DNA from: Bacteroidota bacterium
Lineage (GTDB): Bacteria; Bacteroidota; Bacteroidia; B-17B0; Aurantibacillaceae
Assembly: GCA_016708845.1 (NCBI GenBank)
Contig: JADJFB010000008.1
Location: 62,001-126,000 of the forward strand
Direction of reading: 5' to 3'
Length of the DNA stretch: 64,000 bases
This document shows positions 1 to 11,147 of this stretch, one piece after another. A program made the translations under genes and the position numbers. Each line of letters begins with the position of its first letter. Within the stretch, counting starts at the first letter, position 1. The notes beneath the pieces are model-generated. The model was not told where the DNA came from. It saw only the letters and a list, made by a program, of their open reading frames with translations, and searched no databases.

Positions 1-920
1 ATACCTTATATAAAGTTTATGATGAACAACAACTCAAAATAATCAAAGAAGACCTGAAAGAAAATGGTGGCTACAAAAACTTTATCCCAAAAATAATTTG
101 GTATGGTTATCATAACCAATATCATCATTGGTTGTTTGGTGGAGCTAATTCAAAAGGTATTATTCGCGGCGATTTTGGCATTTCGTTTATAAAGAAAGAA
201 CCCGTTATTGCGATCTTAAAAGATAAACTCATTTGGTCGGTATTTTTTTCGGTTGTTTCTATTCTTTTAGCTTACGTGATAAGTATTCCCATTGGCATTA
301 AATTGGCAGAAAAGCCTGAAAGTAAATCAAGTAAAATCACACAGATTACTTTGTTTTTATTATACTCTATGCCCTCATTTTTTGTAGGTGTTTTATTATT
401 GATGCTGTTTGCAAATCCTGATGTACTTTCCATCTTTCCGCCTTCAGGCATTAAACCAATTGAAGGTTATGATGAAAATGCTTCTCTACTTTCAAAATTC
501 GTTGATTCTTTTCCCTACATGATTTTACCATTGATTTGTTATACCTACTCTTCGTTGGCATTTATATCAAAATTAACTGCGACTTCTATCAATGAACAAT
601 TGGGTTTAGATTATATTAAAACTGCAAGGGCAAAGAGCTTAAGCGAAAACAACATCATCTGGAAACATGCTCTTAAAAATAGTGCCTTACCTTTAATTAC
701 CGTTTTTTCTTCTGTATTTCCTAGCATTATTGGCGGCTCCGTCATTATCGAAAGCATTTTTACAATTCCAGGAATGGGATTAGAAACCGTAAAAGCTATC
801 ATTTCGCAAGATTATCCAATTGTTATTGCAGTTATTACATTATCATCTGTACTCACCATTTTTAGTTATTTGTTAGCCGATATATTATACGCTTGGGTTG
901 ATCCGAGAATTAGAAAATAA
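1..920 (+). CDS. ABC transporter permease, DppB/OppB-like (5' end outside window)
   Basis: The frame is open from base 3 to the stop at 918-920, so the N-terminus lies upstream of the window. The protein is an inner-membrane permease subunit of the binding-protein-dependent transport family (peptide/nickel/opine type). Visible are several hydrophobic spans (about 235-330, 340-410, 520-600, 690-760, 820-890) and a cytoplasmic EAA-type loop around 608-690 (LDYIKTARAKSL...HALKNSALPLI) that docks on the ATPase. The typical DppB ending (F...IPG.G....A....DYP......, ...YAWVDPRIR) is present. The next gene starts at the base after the stop, so the two permeases are co-transcribed and probably form a heterodimer. 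The substrate cannot be told from sequence. Confidence 0.9.
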   Translation, partial: TLYKVYDEQQLKIIKEDLKENGGYKNFIPKIIWYGYHNQYHHWLFGGANSKGIIRGDFGISFIKKEPVIAILKDKLIWSVFFSVVSILLAYVISIPIGIKLAEKPESKSSKITQITLFLLYSMPSFFVGVLLLMLFANPDVLSIFPPSGIKPIEGYDENASLLSKFVDSFPYMILPLICYTYSSLAFISKLTATSINEQLGLDYIKTARAKSLSENNIIWKHALKNSALPLITVFSSVFPSIIGGSVIIESIFTIPGMGLETVKAIISQDYPIVIAVITLSSVLTIFSYLLADILYAWVDPRIRK

Positions 921-2208
921 ATGAACATTAAAAACACATATCTATCTTACAAAACATTGCTCTCAAAAAACCGAGCATTGAAGCTGTGTTTGCGTGTATT
1001 TTTAATATTTGTATGCATAGCATTGCTAGCGCCCTTTTAGCAAACGATAAACCCTTAATTTGCAAATACAAAGGACAATGGTTGTTTCCTGCTTTTCTTT
1101 AAAAAATAAACAAATTATTTCTGAAGATGATATCATTAATTACAATATGGGTAATGACTGGAAAACTTTAAATACAGATTTCAGTGTATTTGCACCTTGC
1201 GCCTACTCTCCAAATACGATTGACGCAGCTAATGCTCCAAGAAAAAGTCCGTTTGATGCACAAGAATTTGTTTTAAAAAATAACACTACAACTTCACTAC
1301 CATTTCAATTCAGACATTGGTTAGGGACGACGCAAAACGGAAACGATGTTTTGTCTGGTATTATTCATGGCACAAAAATATCCTTAAGCGTTGGCTTTTT
1401 TTCGATGCTCATTGCCTCCATCATTGGCATTATTTTAGGAGCTTGCGCAGGTTATTTTGAAAACGATACACTTAAAATTGGGTATGTTCAATTACTATTT
1501 TTATTAATAGGAATTTTCATTTCTTATTTTTATAGTGTGGTTGTGCGAGGGAGTAATTTAGCAGCGGCTTTTACAAATGGCAGTACTTTAGCCATTTTAC
1601 GAGTCTTTCTTTTATTGTACTTATCTTACGTTGTTATTAAAGGTCTATTGAAAGTTGGAAACAAAATTGATGTCATATTAAAAACAGATAACATATTAAA
1701 TTTTCCTTTAGATGCAATCGTTTCGAGAATCATTGAAATATTAAATTCTATTCCTTCGTTATTACTCATCATCGCATTATCAGCCATCACTAAACCATCA
1801 TACATTTTATTAATTTCAATTATTGGTTTTTTAAGTTGGACAACCATTGCTCGCTTAACTCGTGCCGAATATTTAAAAATCAAACAGTTAGATTATATCA
1901 CATCTAGTAAAGCTATTGGCATGAGTCATTTTGCAATTATGAGAAAACATATTTTACCTAATGTATTCCCCATCATTTTAGTACAAATTATTTTTGGAAT
2001 GGCAGGGGCTGTTTTAATTGAAGCGTCTTTGTCGTTTATTGGAATTGGAATTCCAAGTAACACTGTAAGTTGGGGAAGTTTATTAAACGAAGCCAGAGAT
2101 CATTTTTCAGCATGGTGGTTGGTGGTTTTTCCGGGATTATGTGTGTTTACTTTGATTTTTATTTATAATAAAATAGCGGCTGAGATTTCGAAAATAAACC
2201 AACCTTAA
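921..2208 (+). CDS. ABC transporter permease, DppC/OppC-like, broken by two 1-base deletions
   Basis: The second permease of the dipeptide/oligopeptide-type transporter. The natural start is the ATG at 921, directly after the dppB-like stop. It gives a first membrane segment ending ...CIALLAPF, then a stop at 1038-1040. Adding one T to the run at 1035-1038 continues as LANDKPLICKYKGQWLFPAF. Adding one T to the run at 1093-1096 then joins the long frame that runs to 2208. The restored protein is about 429 aa. The long frame holds the remaining membrane spans and the EAA loop (YLKIKQLDYITSSKAIGMS...HILPNVFPIIL, about 1870-1985). Bacteroidota DppC proteins carry this kind of long periplasmic insert after TM1. 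Both breaks are in T runs, so I read the gene as intact with consensus errors; real inactivation is the alternative. Confidence 0.85.
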
Positions 2209-2209
2209 T

Positions 2210-3431
2210 ATGAAAAAAAGATCATTTATTATTTATATACTATTTGTTATAAATATTTCCATCGCTCAAACACCGGTTGAATATTACTTTAAAAGAGCTA
2301 TTGAAAAAGATAGTTTGGAAGATTATAAAGGAGCCATTGAAGACTACACAAAAGCCATTTCTTTTGATTCTAGCAAGGCTAATTATTATACAGGCAGAGG
2401 ACTCTCAAAACATGAACTAGAAGATTATAATGGTGCTATAAAAGATTTTTCGAAAGCTCTTAAACTTACTCCAAAAGATGATACATTATTCAACCATAGA
2501 GGCTGATGCAAAATTTGAATTAGAAGATTATACAGGAGCAATTGCAGATTATGATATAGCTATATTTTAAATCAAGGTAATGCTGAATACTATGGTAACA
2601 GAGGATTAGGCAAATATGAAATGGGCAACTGCAAAGAGGCACTTGTCGATTTTGAAAAAGCGATAGAGCTAGAACCTAAAGATGGAGATTACTATAATCA
2701 TAGAGGCCTTGTAAAACATGAACTTGAAGATTTTAAGGGAGCCATTGTTGATTACACAAAAGCTATTTCAATTGACAATGAAGATGATTACTATTATTTC
2801 AACAGAGGTTTATCAAAAAATGAGCTAAAGGACTATAAAGAAGCTATAGAAGACTTTTCAAAAGCGATCTTAATAGATAAGGAAGATGGCGATTATTTTT
2901 ATAATAGAGGCCTCTTCAAAATACGAATTAAAGGAATACGAATTGGCTATTGATGATTTTAATAGTGCCATAAGTGTAGACCCGACAGTTGCCAACTATT
3001 ACTGCAACCGTGCAATGGCAAAGGATGAAGTTGGAAAATACAGCTATGCGCTACTAGACTATGATAAAGCTATTGAGCTTGATACAACTGATGAAAGCTT
3101 TTATTATAACAGAGGCAATACAAAATACAACATAGAAGATTATATATCTGCCATAACAGATTATAATTTGGCTATAAAGATAAATGCCACCAATCAAGAT
3201 CAATATAACAATAGAGGTCTTGCAAAATATCAGCTTAAAGATTACGGAAATGCAATTGATGATTTCACAAAATCCATTGAATTAGATAATTCTGATGGAG
3301 ATTTCTTTTATAACAGAGCATTGTGCAAAATAGAAATGAAAGAATTAACTGGCGCTTGTGAGGATCTCGAAAAAGCTAAAAGTTTAGGAAACAAAGATGC
3401 AAAAAGCATGGCAAAGAAAAACTGCAAGTAA
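2210..3431 (+). CDS. Secreted tetratricopeptide-repeat protein (three frameshifts)
   Basis: Starts one base after the DppC-like stop. It has a signal peptide (MKKRSFIIYILFVINISIA-QT) and then about eleven 34-residue TPR units of the pattern YxxRGLxKxELxDYxxAIxDYxxAI. TPRs are protein-protein interaction scaffolds, and export suggests a periplasmic or surface role. Three shifts break it: one extra base at about 2504-2507 (RG-L-AKFELEDY expected), one missing base at about 2562-2566 (AIILNQGNAEYYGNRG expected), and one extra base at about 2912-2914 (RGLSKYELKEYELAIDDF expected). The repeat period makes the correct frame unambiguous. The restored length is about 406 aa. The last repeat ends GACEDLEKAKSLG. 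It converges on the next gene with only 6 bases between. Confidence 0.8.
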
Positions 3432-3437
3432 TAACAA

Positions 3438-5664
3438 TTACTGCACCACAACCTTTTTAGTAACAGCCTTAAATTGCTTTGAATCTTTACTTTGTAATTG
3501 AATAAAGTAAACACCCTTGCTAAATTGAGAGACATTTATATCAATCATTTTATTAAACGTATTTCTTTCAAAAACAACTTTACCTAAAACATCATAGCAT
3601 CTAATAGTCATTTCTTGATAGCTATTATCTTTAATAGCTATCGTAATTTTATCAGATGCGGGATTAGGGAATACCGTTACATTTTCTTCAGTAAACAACT
3701 CCTTCACTCCCACTTGATTGACATTAGTTGAATTAAAAAAAGCCAAACCGCCTGCATAATTTCCTACAAACAAATCACGTAAGCCATCATTGGTTATATC
3801 TTCAAAAAAGGGTGCGCAACGTGGTCCTTCGTTTACATGAAATAATGCTGTATCAACTTCGTTAAAGGTTCCAGTTAAATTTCCGTCAATATTATCGTAC
3901 AAATAAACATTACCAATTTCGCTGCCAACTAATAACTTTGTTACACCCGCATCGCTATACATAAATGGCATACTATATCCAGTTGTCCAACCATATTGTT
4001 TCACATCTACTCCACCCAAAAAACCAGTTTTTAATGTAAAATTAGGGACAGTTGTTGTTCCAACATTTTTATAATAAGTCAATCTTCCGTTAGTGGAGCC
4101 TAAAACTAAATCTAAAGTTCCATTTTGATCAATATCATATAGTTGTGGGAAAACAAAATTGTTTCCTAAAATATTTTGATAATTTGCCACATAATTTCCA
4201 AAAACAGCTGGGTTTCCAGCTCCAGCAGTATTTTCAAAATAATGCACTTTTCCATTAGTTCCACCAACAATTAAATCCATATCTCCATCACTATCCAAAT
4301 CACCAAAAGTAGGGGCCATCGAAAATATATTATAGCTTGATAAGGATTGGTAATCTCTTGTGATTAAAGAAAAAGATGGCGATGTATTTGTTCCAATATT
4401 TCTATAATACGCTAGCTTAGATTTATTAGTATTGACGGTGTAATAACCTAAGTTTCCAACTATCAAATCCTTTTTACCATCTGCATCAGCATCAAACAAA
4501 ACTGGATAAGCACCTTCTCCCAATTCAATCATATCTTCTTGTAAAAATTCTTTTTTTGAAACACAAAATTTACTGTTGGCGTAGTGGATGCATTTTTATA
4601 ATACCAAACACTTTGATAATTTTCTGCACCTGAAATTGCATTTGGACTACCAATTAAATCCTTGAATCCGTCATTATCCACATCTAAATTATAGGTACAT
4701 GGAAAAGTATTTAACTTAATAATGCTTGTACTAGCTTTATTCGGATAATTAGGATATAAAATAGTAGTATCTCCAATATGTGCATTTGAAGTACTTCCTG
4801 TATTTTCGGCATAAAACACATTACTACAAGAAATATCTCCCATAATAATCTCTTTATCACCGTCTCCATCCCTATCAAAACACATTAAGCAAGAACCAGA
4901 GTGTAATACTTTATCAACGTTATTTTCAATACTATTTTGATATAGCTTCATAAAAGGACAAACATTCATATTTACTTGGCAGCCACTTTCATTAACATCT
5001 CCCCAACAATCGTCAATCATATCAAACACTAAACTATCCGCAGTTCCGTATAACTCCTGACTCATTTTTTATGATATTCAGCTTTTACTCCAATAACTGA
5101 AAAAGTCAAAATATCTAAATCCCCGTCATTATCTAAATCAGAAATTCCTGGTATCCCAACCGAACTCACGGGTATATTACTTAAGCTAGGCGCACCAAAG
5201 GGGTTATAATCACTTCGCAACAATGAGTTCACTAAAGTAAACACTTAAAGTTTGCCCAACGGTATTGTTCTTAAAACCTTTATTCCTCCTGGTGTGTAGG
5301 TAAACAAATCAGATTTACCATCAAAATCATAATCAAAAAAAAGTGCCCAATCTGAAACCTCCGGAAATTGTTCTTGGTGAGTAAAATCATGTTTATACTT
5401 AGATTCACCAACAACTCCAACATTTAAATAAGCTCTAAATCGTCCTCCTGAACCTCCTATTTTATCATAAGCTACAATATCGTTTACTCCATCTCCGTTT
5501 AAATCAATGTTAGTAAAAGAACTAAAATTAATTCCTCCAGCCCAAGGCATCAATAAGCGGTTGTTTGATTCAAAAACAGGGATAGTATCTCTATAAACAT
5601 TAGTTTGAGACCAACTCAGTTTCAGAGTCAACAAAAGAAAGAGTAAAATTTTAACACGGCTCAT
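3438..5664 (-). CDS. FG-GAP/VCBS-repeat secreted protein with T9SS type A C-terminal domain (broken)
   Basis: Restored length is about 742 aa. It has an N-terminal signal peptide (MSRVKILLFLLLTLKLSWS-QT), then repeated calcium-loop-like D-x-D-x-D-G motifs (NIDLNGDGVNDIV, DYDFDGKSDL, DLDNDGDLDIL, DVDNDGFKDL, DADADGKKDL, DLDSDGDMDL) characteristic of integrin-like FG-GAP/VCBS propellers. The end is a T9SS type A sorting domain (VFPNPASDKITI...YDVLGKVVF...FSKGVYFIQL). Such proteins cross the outer membrane through the type IX system. Three lesions: an in-frame TAA at 5245-5247 (GKL-stop-VFTLVNSLL; CAA would give Q), one A missing from the coding-strand A6 at 5065-5070, and one T missing from the coding-strand T5 at 4543-4547. 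All three joins restore continuous homology-like repeats. It diverges from secDF. Confidence 0.8.
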
Positions 5665-5732
5665 ACATTAGCAAAAATACGAATTAAACTTTAAATTAAT
5701 TGCTAACTGCTTAATTTTCAGCATTAAATTAA

Positions 5733-5764
5733 TTTGCTTTATATATGCCATAAACTTATATTTG
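5733..5764 (+). promoter_or_regulatory. Bacteroidota-type promoter for secDF
   Basis: TTTG at 5733-5736 and TATATTTG at 5757-5764 are separated by exactly 20 bases. This matches the known Bacteroidota sigma-ABfr consensus (TTTG, 19-21 bases, TAnnTTTG). It lies 33 bases upstream of the secDF start, leaving a short leader. The match is direct; activity is inferred. Confidence 0.7.
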
Positions 5765-5797
5765 CACCCTTAATTTTATTCGATTTAAATCAATTTT

Positions 5798-8700
5798 ATG
5801 CAAAACAAAGGTGCCATTAAAATTTTCGCTATACTTTTAGCGCTTGCCTGTATTTTTTACTTATCCTTTACTTGGGTAACTCGTGGGGTAGAAACTGAAG
5901 CAAAAGAATATGCTGAAAGCATTTCTAGTTCAGCTGGAGTTCAAGCTAATGCTAAAAAATATGCTAACGGAGACGCTACAAAAGAACTATTTTATGTAGA
6001 TTCTTTAAAAGAAAAGTTAGCAGATAAGTATTTAGATTCTTTAAAAACTCAACCAGTTTACGATTTAATCATCGCAAGCTATACTTACGAAGAATGTAAA
6101 AAGCGTGAAATCAACTTAGGTTTAGATTTACGTGGTGGTATGAACGTAACTTTAGAAATTTCGGTTGCTGATATCGTTAAAAACTTATCTAACTTAAATC
6201 CTGATGCAGCTTTCAATAAGTCGATTAAAGATGCTCAAGATAATATGGGAGTTGGTAACAACGATGATTTCTTAACTTTATTTGCTAAAAAATATAAAGC
6301 AAACGCACCTTCAGGACAATTAGCTCCTTTATTTCAAACGATTGAATTAAAAGGTAAAGTTGCTTATAACGCTACTAACGAAGAAGTAATTACATTTTTA
6401 CGTACAAAGGTTGACGAGTCAATCTCTAACTCCGAAAAAACATTCCGTTCTCGTATCGACCGTTTTGGTGTAGCTCAACCAAATATCCAAAAATTAGGAA
6501 ACAGCGGGCGTATCTTAGTTGAATTACCAGGTGTAAAAGACAAAGAGCGTGTTCGTGAATTATTACAAGGTACTGCAAACTTAGAGTTTTGGGAAACTTA
6601 TGATAATGGCGAATTAGGAAACTTATTAATTGGCGCTAACGATAAATTATCGAAAGCATTATATCCAAATTTTAACACTAAAAATGATACAGCTGCAAAA
6701 TCAACTGATACAACTAATGTAGTTAAACCAGCAGTTGCTAATACGGATACAGCAGCTGGAAAAATTGACACATCTGCTGTTGCATCTGTTACTACAAATT
6801 CAGCAGTACCAACTTCTTTAGATTCATTTAATATGCGTTTCCCATTAATTTATGTAGGGAATGTACCTTGTCCTTTAAAAGCAAACGTATCTTTTAATCA
6901 ACAAACACAACAACCTGAGCAATTTTTACCAGGCCCAGTTGTAGCGCGTGCTTATAGTAAAGAAGATACTGCGAAAGCTAATGCTTTATTAAAACACCCA
7001 GCTTTAAAATCATACCTACCTAATAAATTGAAATTTATGTGGGGTTCTAAACCAGAAGAAGTGAAAAACGAAGCTGGTGAAGTAGTTGGTGCTTATTACG
7101 AATTATATGCTATTAAAATTACAGACAGAAGCGGTAAAGCTGCAATGTATGGTGATATTATTACAGATGCTCGTAAAGATTTTGATGCGCAAAGCGGTGG
7201 TCACCCATACATTAGTATGCAAATGACTGGCGAAGCAGCTATTAAATGGGCTAAATTGACAAAAGACAATTCTCCACAAGGAGACAAAAAAGGTCGTTCA
7301 ATTGCTGTAGTGATGGATAACATGGTTTATTCCGCTCCAACAGTTAATGGCGAAATTAAAGGTGGTAACTCTCAAATTACAGGAAACTTTACTGTTGAAG
7401 AGGCAGAAACTTTAGCAGCGGTATTAAGTGCTGGTAAATTACCTGCTCCTGCTCGTATTGTTGAAGAAAGTGTTGTTGGTCCTACTTTAGGTCAAGAAGC
7501 AATTGATTCAGGTTTAATATCTACAATGCTTGCTTTATTAGTGATTTTAGTATTTATGTATATGTACTACAATAAAGCAGGTATGGTTGCCAACGTTGCG
7601 TTGATTGCCAACATGTTCTTTATTATGGGTATTCTCGCCTCTATGAATGCGGTATTAACATTACCTGGTATTGCCGGTATCGTCCTCACCATTGGTTTAG
7701 CGGTGGATGCTAACATCCTTATCTTTGAGCGTATTCGTGAAGAATTAGCTCTAGGTAAATCGTCCGCACAAGCTATTAAAGAAGGTTTTAAACACGCTAT
7801 GAGTTCTATTATTGACTCTAACGTTACCTTAGCTATTTTAGCGATTATCTTAATGGTATTTGGTTCAGGACCAGTTCAAGGTTTTGCTACAACATTATTA
7901 ATTGGTATTGGAGCATCTTTATTCTCTGCTATCTTAATTACTCGTGTTATTTTTGATTGGATGTTATCTCGCAAAATGGAAATTCCATTTGATAACTCTG
8001 CTACTCGTAATTCATTTAAAAATGTAGCCTTTAACTTTGTTGGACGTAGAAAAGTATATTATGCAATCTCTACTGTAATTATTGTTTTAGGTACTGTGAT
8101 GTATTTTGCTCACGGTGGTTTAAAATTAGGAGTTGATTTTAAAGGTGGTCGTACTTACCAAGTTCGTTTTGATAAAGAAATGAATACCGAAGATGTTAAA
8201 CAATCATTAAAAGATGCTTTCAAAGACGCGTCATTAGAAGTAAAAACAGTTGGTGGTAATAACCAAATGAAAATCACCACTTCTTACCGTGTAACGGATA
8301 ACTCTCCAACAGTTGATACAGAAGTTGAAAAAGCATTAAACGATGGTTTAAACACTTTAGAAGCTAAACATGAATTAGTAAGTCAACAAAAGTTGGACCT
8401 ACTATTGCAACAGATATTTTATATGGCGCTTACGCTGCTATTTTATTCTCTTGTTTAGTGATGTTTATCTACATCGTTGTTCGATTCAAGAAATGGCAAT
8501 ATGGTTTAGGTGCGGTTGTGGCTTTATTCCATGACGTGTTAGTGGTATTATCATTCTATACAATTTTAGATGGTATTGTTCCTTTCTCTTTAGAAATTGG
8601 ACAAGATTTTATTGCTGCTATCTTAACGGTTATGGGTTACACGATGACAGAAACAGTTGTTGTATTTGACCGTATCCGTGAGCGTTTAGCTGAAAACGAA

Positions 8701-8940
8701 AAAGCAGATTCTACAACTGAAGAACGTAACTCATTAATTAACTATGCATTAAATAGTACATTAAGTCGTACAATTTTAACTTCGTTAACTGTATTCTTCG
8801 TATTATTAGTAATCTTTATTTTTGGTGGAGAAAGTATTCGTGGATTTATCTTCGCCTTATTAATTGGTCGTATCATTGGTACATACTCTTCATTATGTAT
8901 CTCAACACCAATTGTTGTTGACTTTGATAAAAGGAAATAA
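5798..8940 (+). CDS. secDF: Protein translocase SecDF fusion (one frameshift)
   Basis: The fused SecD-SecF protein of the Sec translocon uses the proton motive force to pull exported proteins across the inner membrane. Restored length is about 1047 aa. In order: TM1 (about residues 7-28), the SecD P1 domain with GLDLRGGMNVTLEI (about 107-120) and FRSRIDRFGVAQPNIQ, a low-complexity T/A/D-rich insert (about 290-350), the SecD six-TM block (VGPTLGQEAI...GLAVDANILIFERIREEL), then SecF from about residue 750 (GVDFKGGRTYQV) ending with ETVVVFDRIRERL. The frame is lost at the A run 8388-8391. One extra A gives SQQKVGPTIATDILYGAYAA and joins the frame that runs to 8940. The gene is expected to be important for growth, so sequencing error is the better explanation. 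A strong terminator follows. Confidence 0.95.
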
Positions 8941-8956
8941 TTAATAAGATTATCTT

Positions 8957-8998
8957 TAAAAACGCCTCATCCGCCAACTGGCGGATGGGGCGTTTTTG
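8957..8998 (+). terminator. Rho-independent terminator after secDF
   Basis: An arm AAAACGCCTCATCCGCCA pairs with TGGCGGATGGGGCGTTTT around a short loop, with a single G-T pair, followed by a T tract. It is one of the few GC-rich stems in the window and sits 17 bases after the secDF stop. Confidence 0.9.
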
Positions 8999-9027
8999 TT
9001 TTATAGAAATTTAGTATATTAGTATAT

Positions 9028-9567
9028 ATGAAACACTTTGGATTTATATTGATACTATTTTTTTACACTTGGACTTCAAATGCACAAAATACAGATACAA
9101 TCATTGCTATAGTTCCCAAGCATACAACTTTTTCCTATTTCACAGCTGAAAAAATAGATCCTTTTGATTTTTTTCTTTCAAATGACACTTTATATTACAA
9201 GCGATATAAAAAAAATAAATTAAAAACTGGTGATTCTGTACTTTATACCTGCAGTTCTATAACTAATAAAATCATAATATTCAGACGACCAAATGGTAAA
9301 AAGGTCTTTATTGGCAGTTGGAATTATGAAAGCATTTATGGTAAAATATTTTATTTTAACCGAGAAGGTAATAATATTATTAAAGGTGAAATGAGTAGGA
9401 ATCATGGCTATCAAAAAATTGGTAAATGGTATTATTACTACTCAAACGGAAAAATAAAAAAAGAGGTTGAATATAAAGGTGAAGAAGTAGAAGAATCAAT
9501 AAAAATTGGAGTTTGGAAAACGTACAATAAAAAAGGCAAACTAATAAAAGAAGTTAAATACAACTGA
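9028..9567 (+). CDS. Secreted MORN-like (YwqK-type) repeat protein
   Basis: A 179-aa protein with a signal peptide (MKHFGFILILFFYTWTSNA-QN). The C-terminal third carries two MORN-variant repeats: K-I-G-K-W-Y-Y-Y-Y-S-N-G-K-I-K-K-E-V-E-Y and I-G-V-W-K-T-Y-N-K-K-G-K-L-I-K-E-V-K-Y. The family is widespread in Bacteroidota, and the label 'YwqK family antitoxin' is often attached without functional proof. The gene stands alone between the secDF terminator and recF. No partner toxin is visible, so I make no toxin-antitoxin claim. Confidence 0.75.
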   Translation: MKHFGFILILFFYTWTSNAQNTDTIIAIVPKHTTFSYFTAEKIDPFDFFLSNDTLYYKRYKKNKLKTGDSVLYTCSSITNKIIIFRRPNGKKVFIGSWNYESIYGKIFYFNREGNNIIKGEMSRNHGYQKIGKWYYYYSNGKIKKEVEYKGEEVEESIKIGVWKTYNKKGKLIKEVKYN

Positions 9568-9673
9568 TTTATTATACCAGTATTTTTTAATATCCTTTGA
9601 CAAAAAAACGTATTTATTAAATTAATTAACAGTCAACCAAAAATCAGTATTTCATTCGTACCTTTAAGGTGCA

Positions 9674-10781
9674 ATGATTTTAGAGAAATTATCACTCATC
9701 AATTTTAAAAATTACGACGAAGCTCAACTCGAGTTTTGTTCGAAATTTAATTGCTTTGTAGGTAATAATGGCATGGGTAAAACCAATTTATTAGATGCTA
9801 TACATTACGTGTCTTTCTGTAAAAGTTTTTTTAATGCTATTGATAGCCAAAATATCAAACACGATTTACCCTTTTTTGTTATTCAAGCTTGGATTAATAA
9901 AAATGGAGATACGCACGAAATTTATTGTGGTGTAAAACGTGGAGCTAAAAAACAATTTAAACATAATAAAAAAGAATACGAGCGTTTATCTGAACATATT
10001 GGATTATATCCTTTGGTCATGATTTCTCCTTCGGATATTGAATTGATTTGGGACGGAAGCGAAGTACGCCGTAAATTTATGGATAGTATCATTTCTCAAT
10101 ACGATAAAGTGTATTTGGAAAAACTAATTGCTTACAATCATGTTTTACAGCAACGCAATGCTTTATTAAAACAGTTTTACGAAAGCAGAACTTTTGATAA
10201 TATGAGCTTGGAGATTTGGGATGATCAACTCATTATTCATGGTGAAGAAATTATTAAAATTCGCACGCATTTCCTACAAGAGTTTATTCCATTGTTCACT
10301 AAAAACTACCAGTTTATTAGTGGAAGTAATGAAAACGTAAGTTTAGAATATGAATCCTCTATTAAAGATTTATCCTACAAAACTGTATTAACAGCCAGTC
10401 TTGCAAGAGATAGAGCCTGTTCATCATACAACCGTAGGTCCACACCGAGATGATTTGGATTTTAAATTGATGGGGAATAGCTTAAAGAAATTTGCTTCTC
10501 AAGGTCAACAAAAATCTTACTTGTTAGCCTTAAAATTAGCTCAGTTTGAATTTATTAAAGAGAAAAAACATACCAAGCCTTTATTGTTGTTGGATGACAT
10601 CTATGATAAATTGGATGAAACACGTTTTAAGAAATTAATTGAGTTAGTAAGTGGCGATGAGTTTGGGCAAGTATTTATAACCGATACACATCCAGGAAGA
10701 ATACAAGAATTATTTGAGCAAAATAATTCGGAACATATTATTTATGAAGTAAACAACGGCATCATACATAAACATGGCTAA
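9674..10781 (+). CDS. recF: DNA replication and repair protein RecF (one frameshift)
   Basis: An SMC-like ATPase that helps load RecA at gaps through RecFOR. Restored length is about 368 aa, typical of the family. The N-terminus has L..INFKNYDEA..EF and the Walker A motif GNNGMGKTNLLDAIHY (about residues 31-46). The C-terminal part has TTVGPHRDDL, the signature-like SQGQQKSYLLALKLAQ and the Walker B LLLLDDIYDKLDE. The two parts lie in different frames: one extra base between about 10401 and 10420 causes the shift (near ASLARD / EPVHHTTVG). A -7-like box (TACCTTTA, 9659-9666) lies just upstream of the ATG. The last 8 bases overlap the DUF721 gene, so the two are translationally linked. Confidence 0.92.
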
Positions 10782-11067
10782 GAACAATAACCTCATAAAG
10801 CTAGGCGATGCTATTTCTCAAATTTTCAAAGAAGAAAAGTTGGATGAGAAATACAGCATCTTTGCTATTAGAAATGGCTGGGAAGGTATTGTTGGAAAAA
10901 CCGTAGCAAAACATACCACACAAATAAACTATGCGCAAGGTATTTTGTTTGTATCAATAGATTCTCCAATCATCAGAAACGAAACGGCGTATGTAAAAGA
11001 AACCATTATTGAGAAAGTAAATAAATTTGTAGGGAAAAGATTAATTAAGGAACTTGTTCTTAAATAA
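10774..11067 (+). CDS. DUF721 / DciA-like protein
   Basis: A 97-aa protein with the DUF721 core: LGDAISQIFKEEKLDEKY near the N-terminus, W..IVG..VAKHT in the middle, and G.LFVSIDSPIIRNE. Relatives of this family (DciA) load the replicative helicase in bacteria lacking DnaC. In many Bacteroidota a DUF721 gene follows recF directly, as here, with an 8-base overlap. The gene order supports a role in replication or repair, but the helicase-loader function is inferred from family knowledge. The N-terminal ATG is the only reasonable start. Confidence 0.85.
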   Translation: MAKNNNLIKLGDAISQIFKEEKLDEKYSIFAIRNGWEGIVGKTVAKHTTQINYAQGILFVSIDSPIIRNETAYVKETIIEKVNKFVGKRLIKELVLK

Positions 11068-11147
11068 AAAATGAGTCATGAGCCTTGACATTAAAAAAAT
11101 GAAAAACTTAATATAGTTCTCACATTGCAGTTAAGAAATATTAAACA

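Noticed and set aside
921..2208. dppC-like gene as a pseudogene
   Set aside because: Both lesions are one-base losses in T runs, and the repaired sequence is continuous; error is more likely than decay, although decay is not excluded.
8388..8391. Programmed ribosomal frameshift in secDF
   Set aside because: No slippery heptamer or downstream structure is evident, and many unrelated genes in the window have the same kind of one-base lesion.
9028..9567. Toxin-antitoxin module (YwqK 'antitoxin')
   Set aside because: The protein has a signal peptide and there is no adjacent small toxin-like gene; the family name alone is not evidence.
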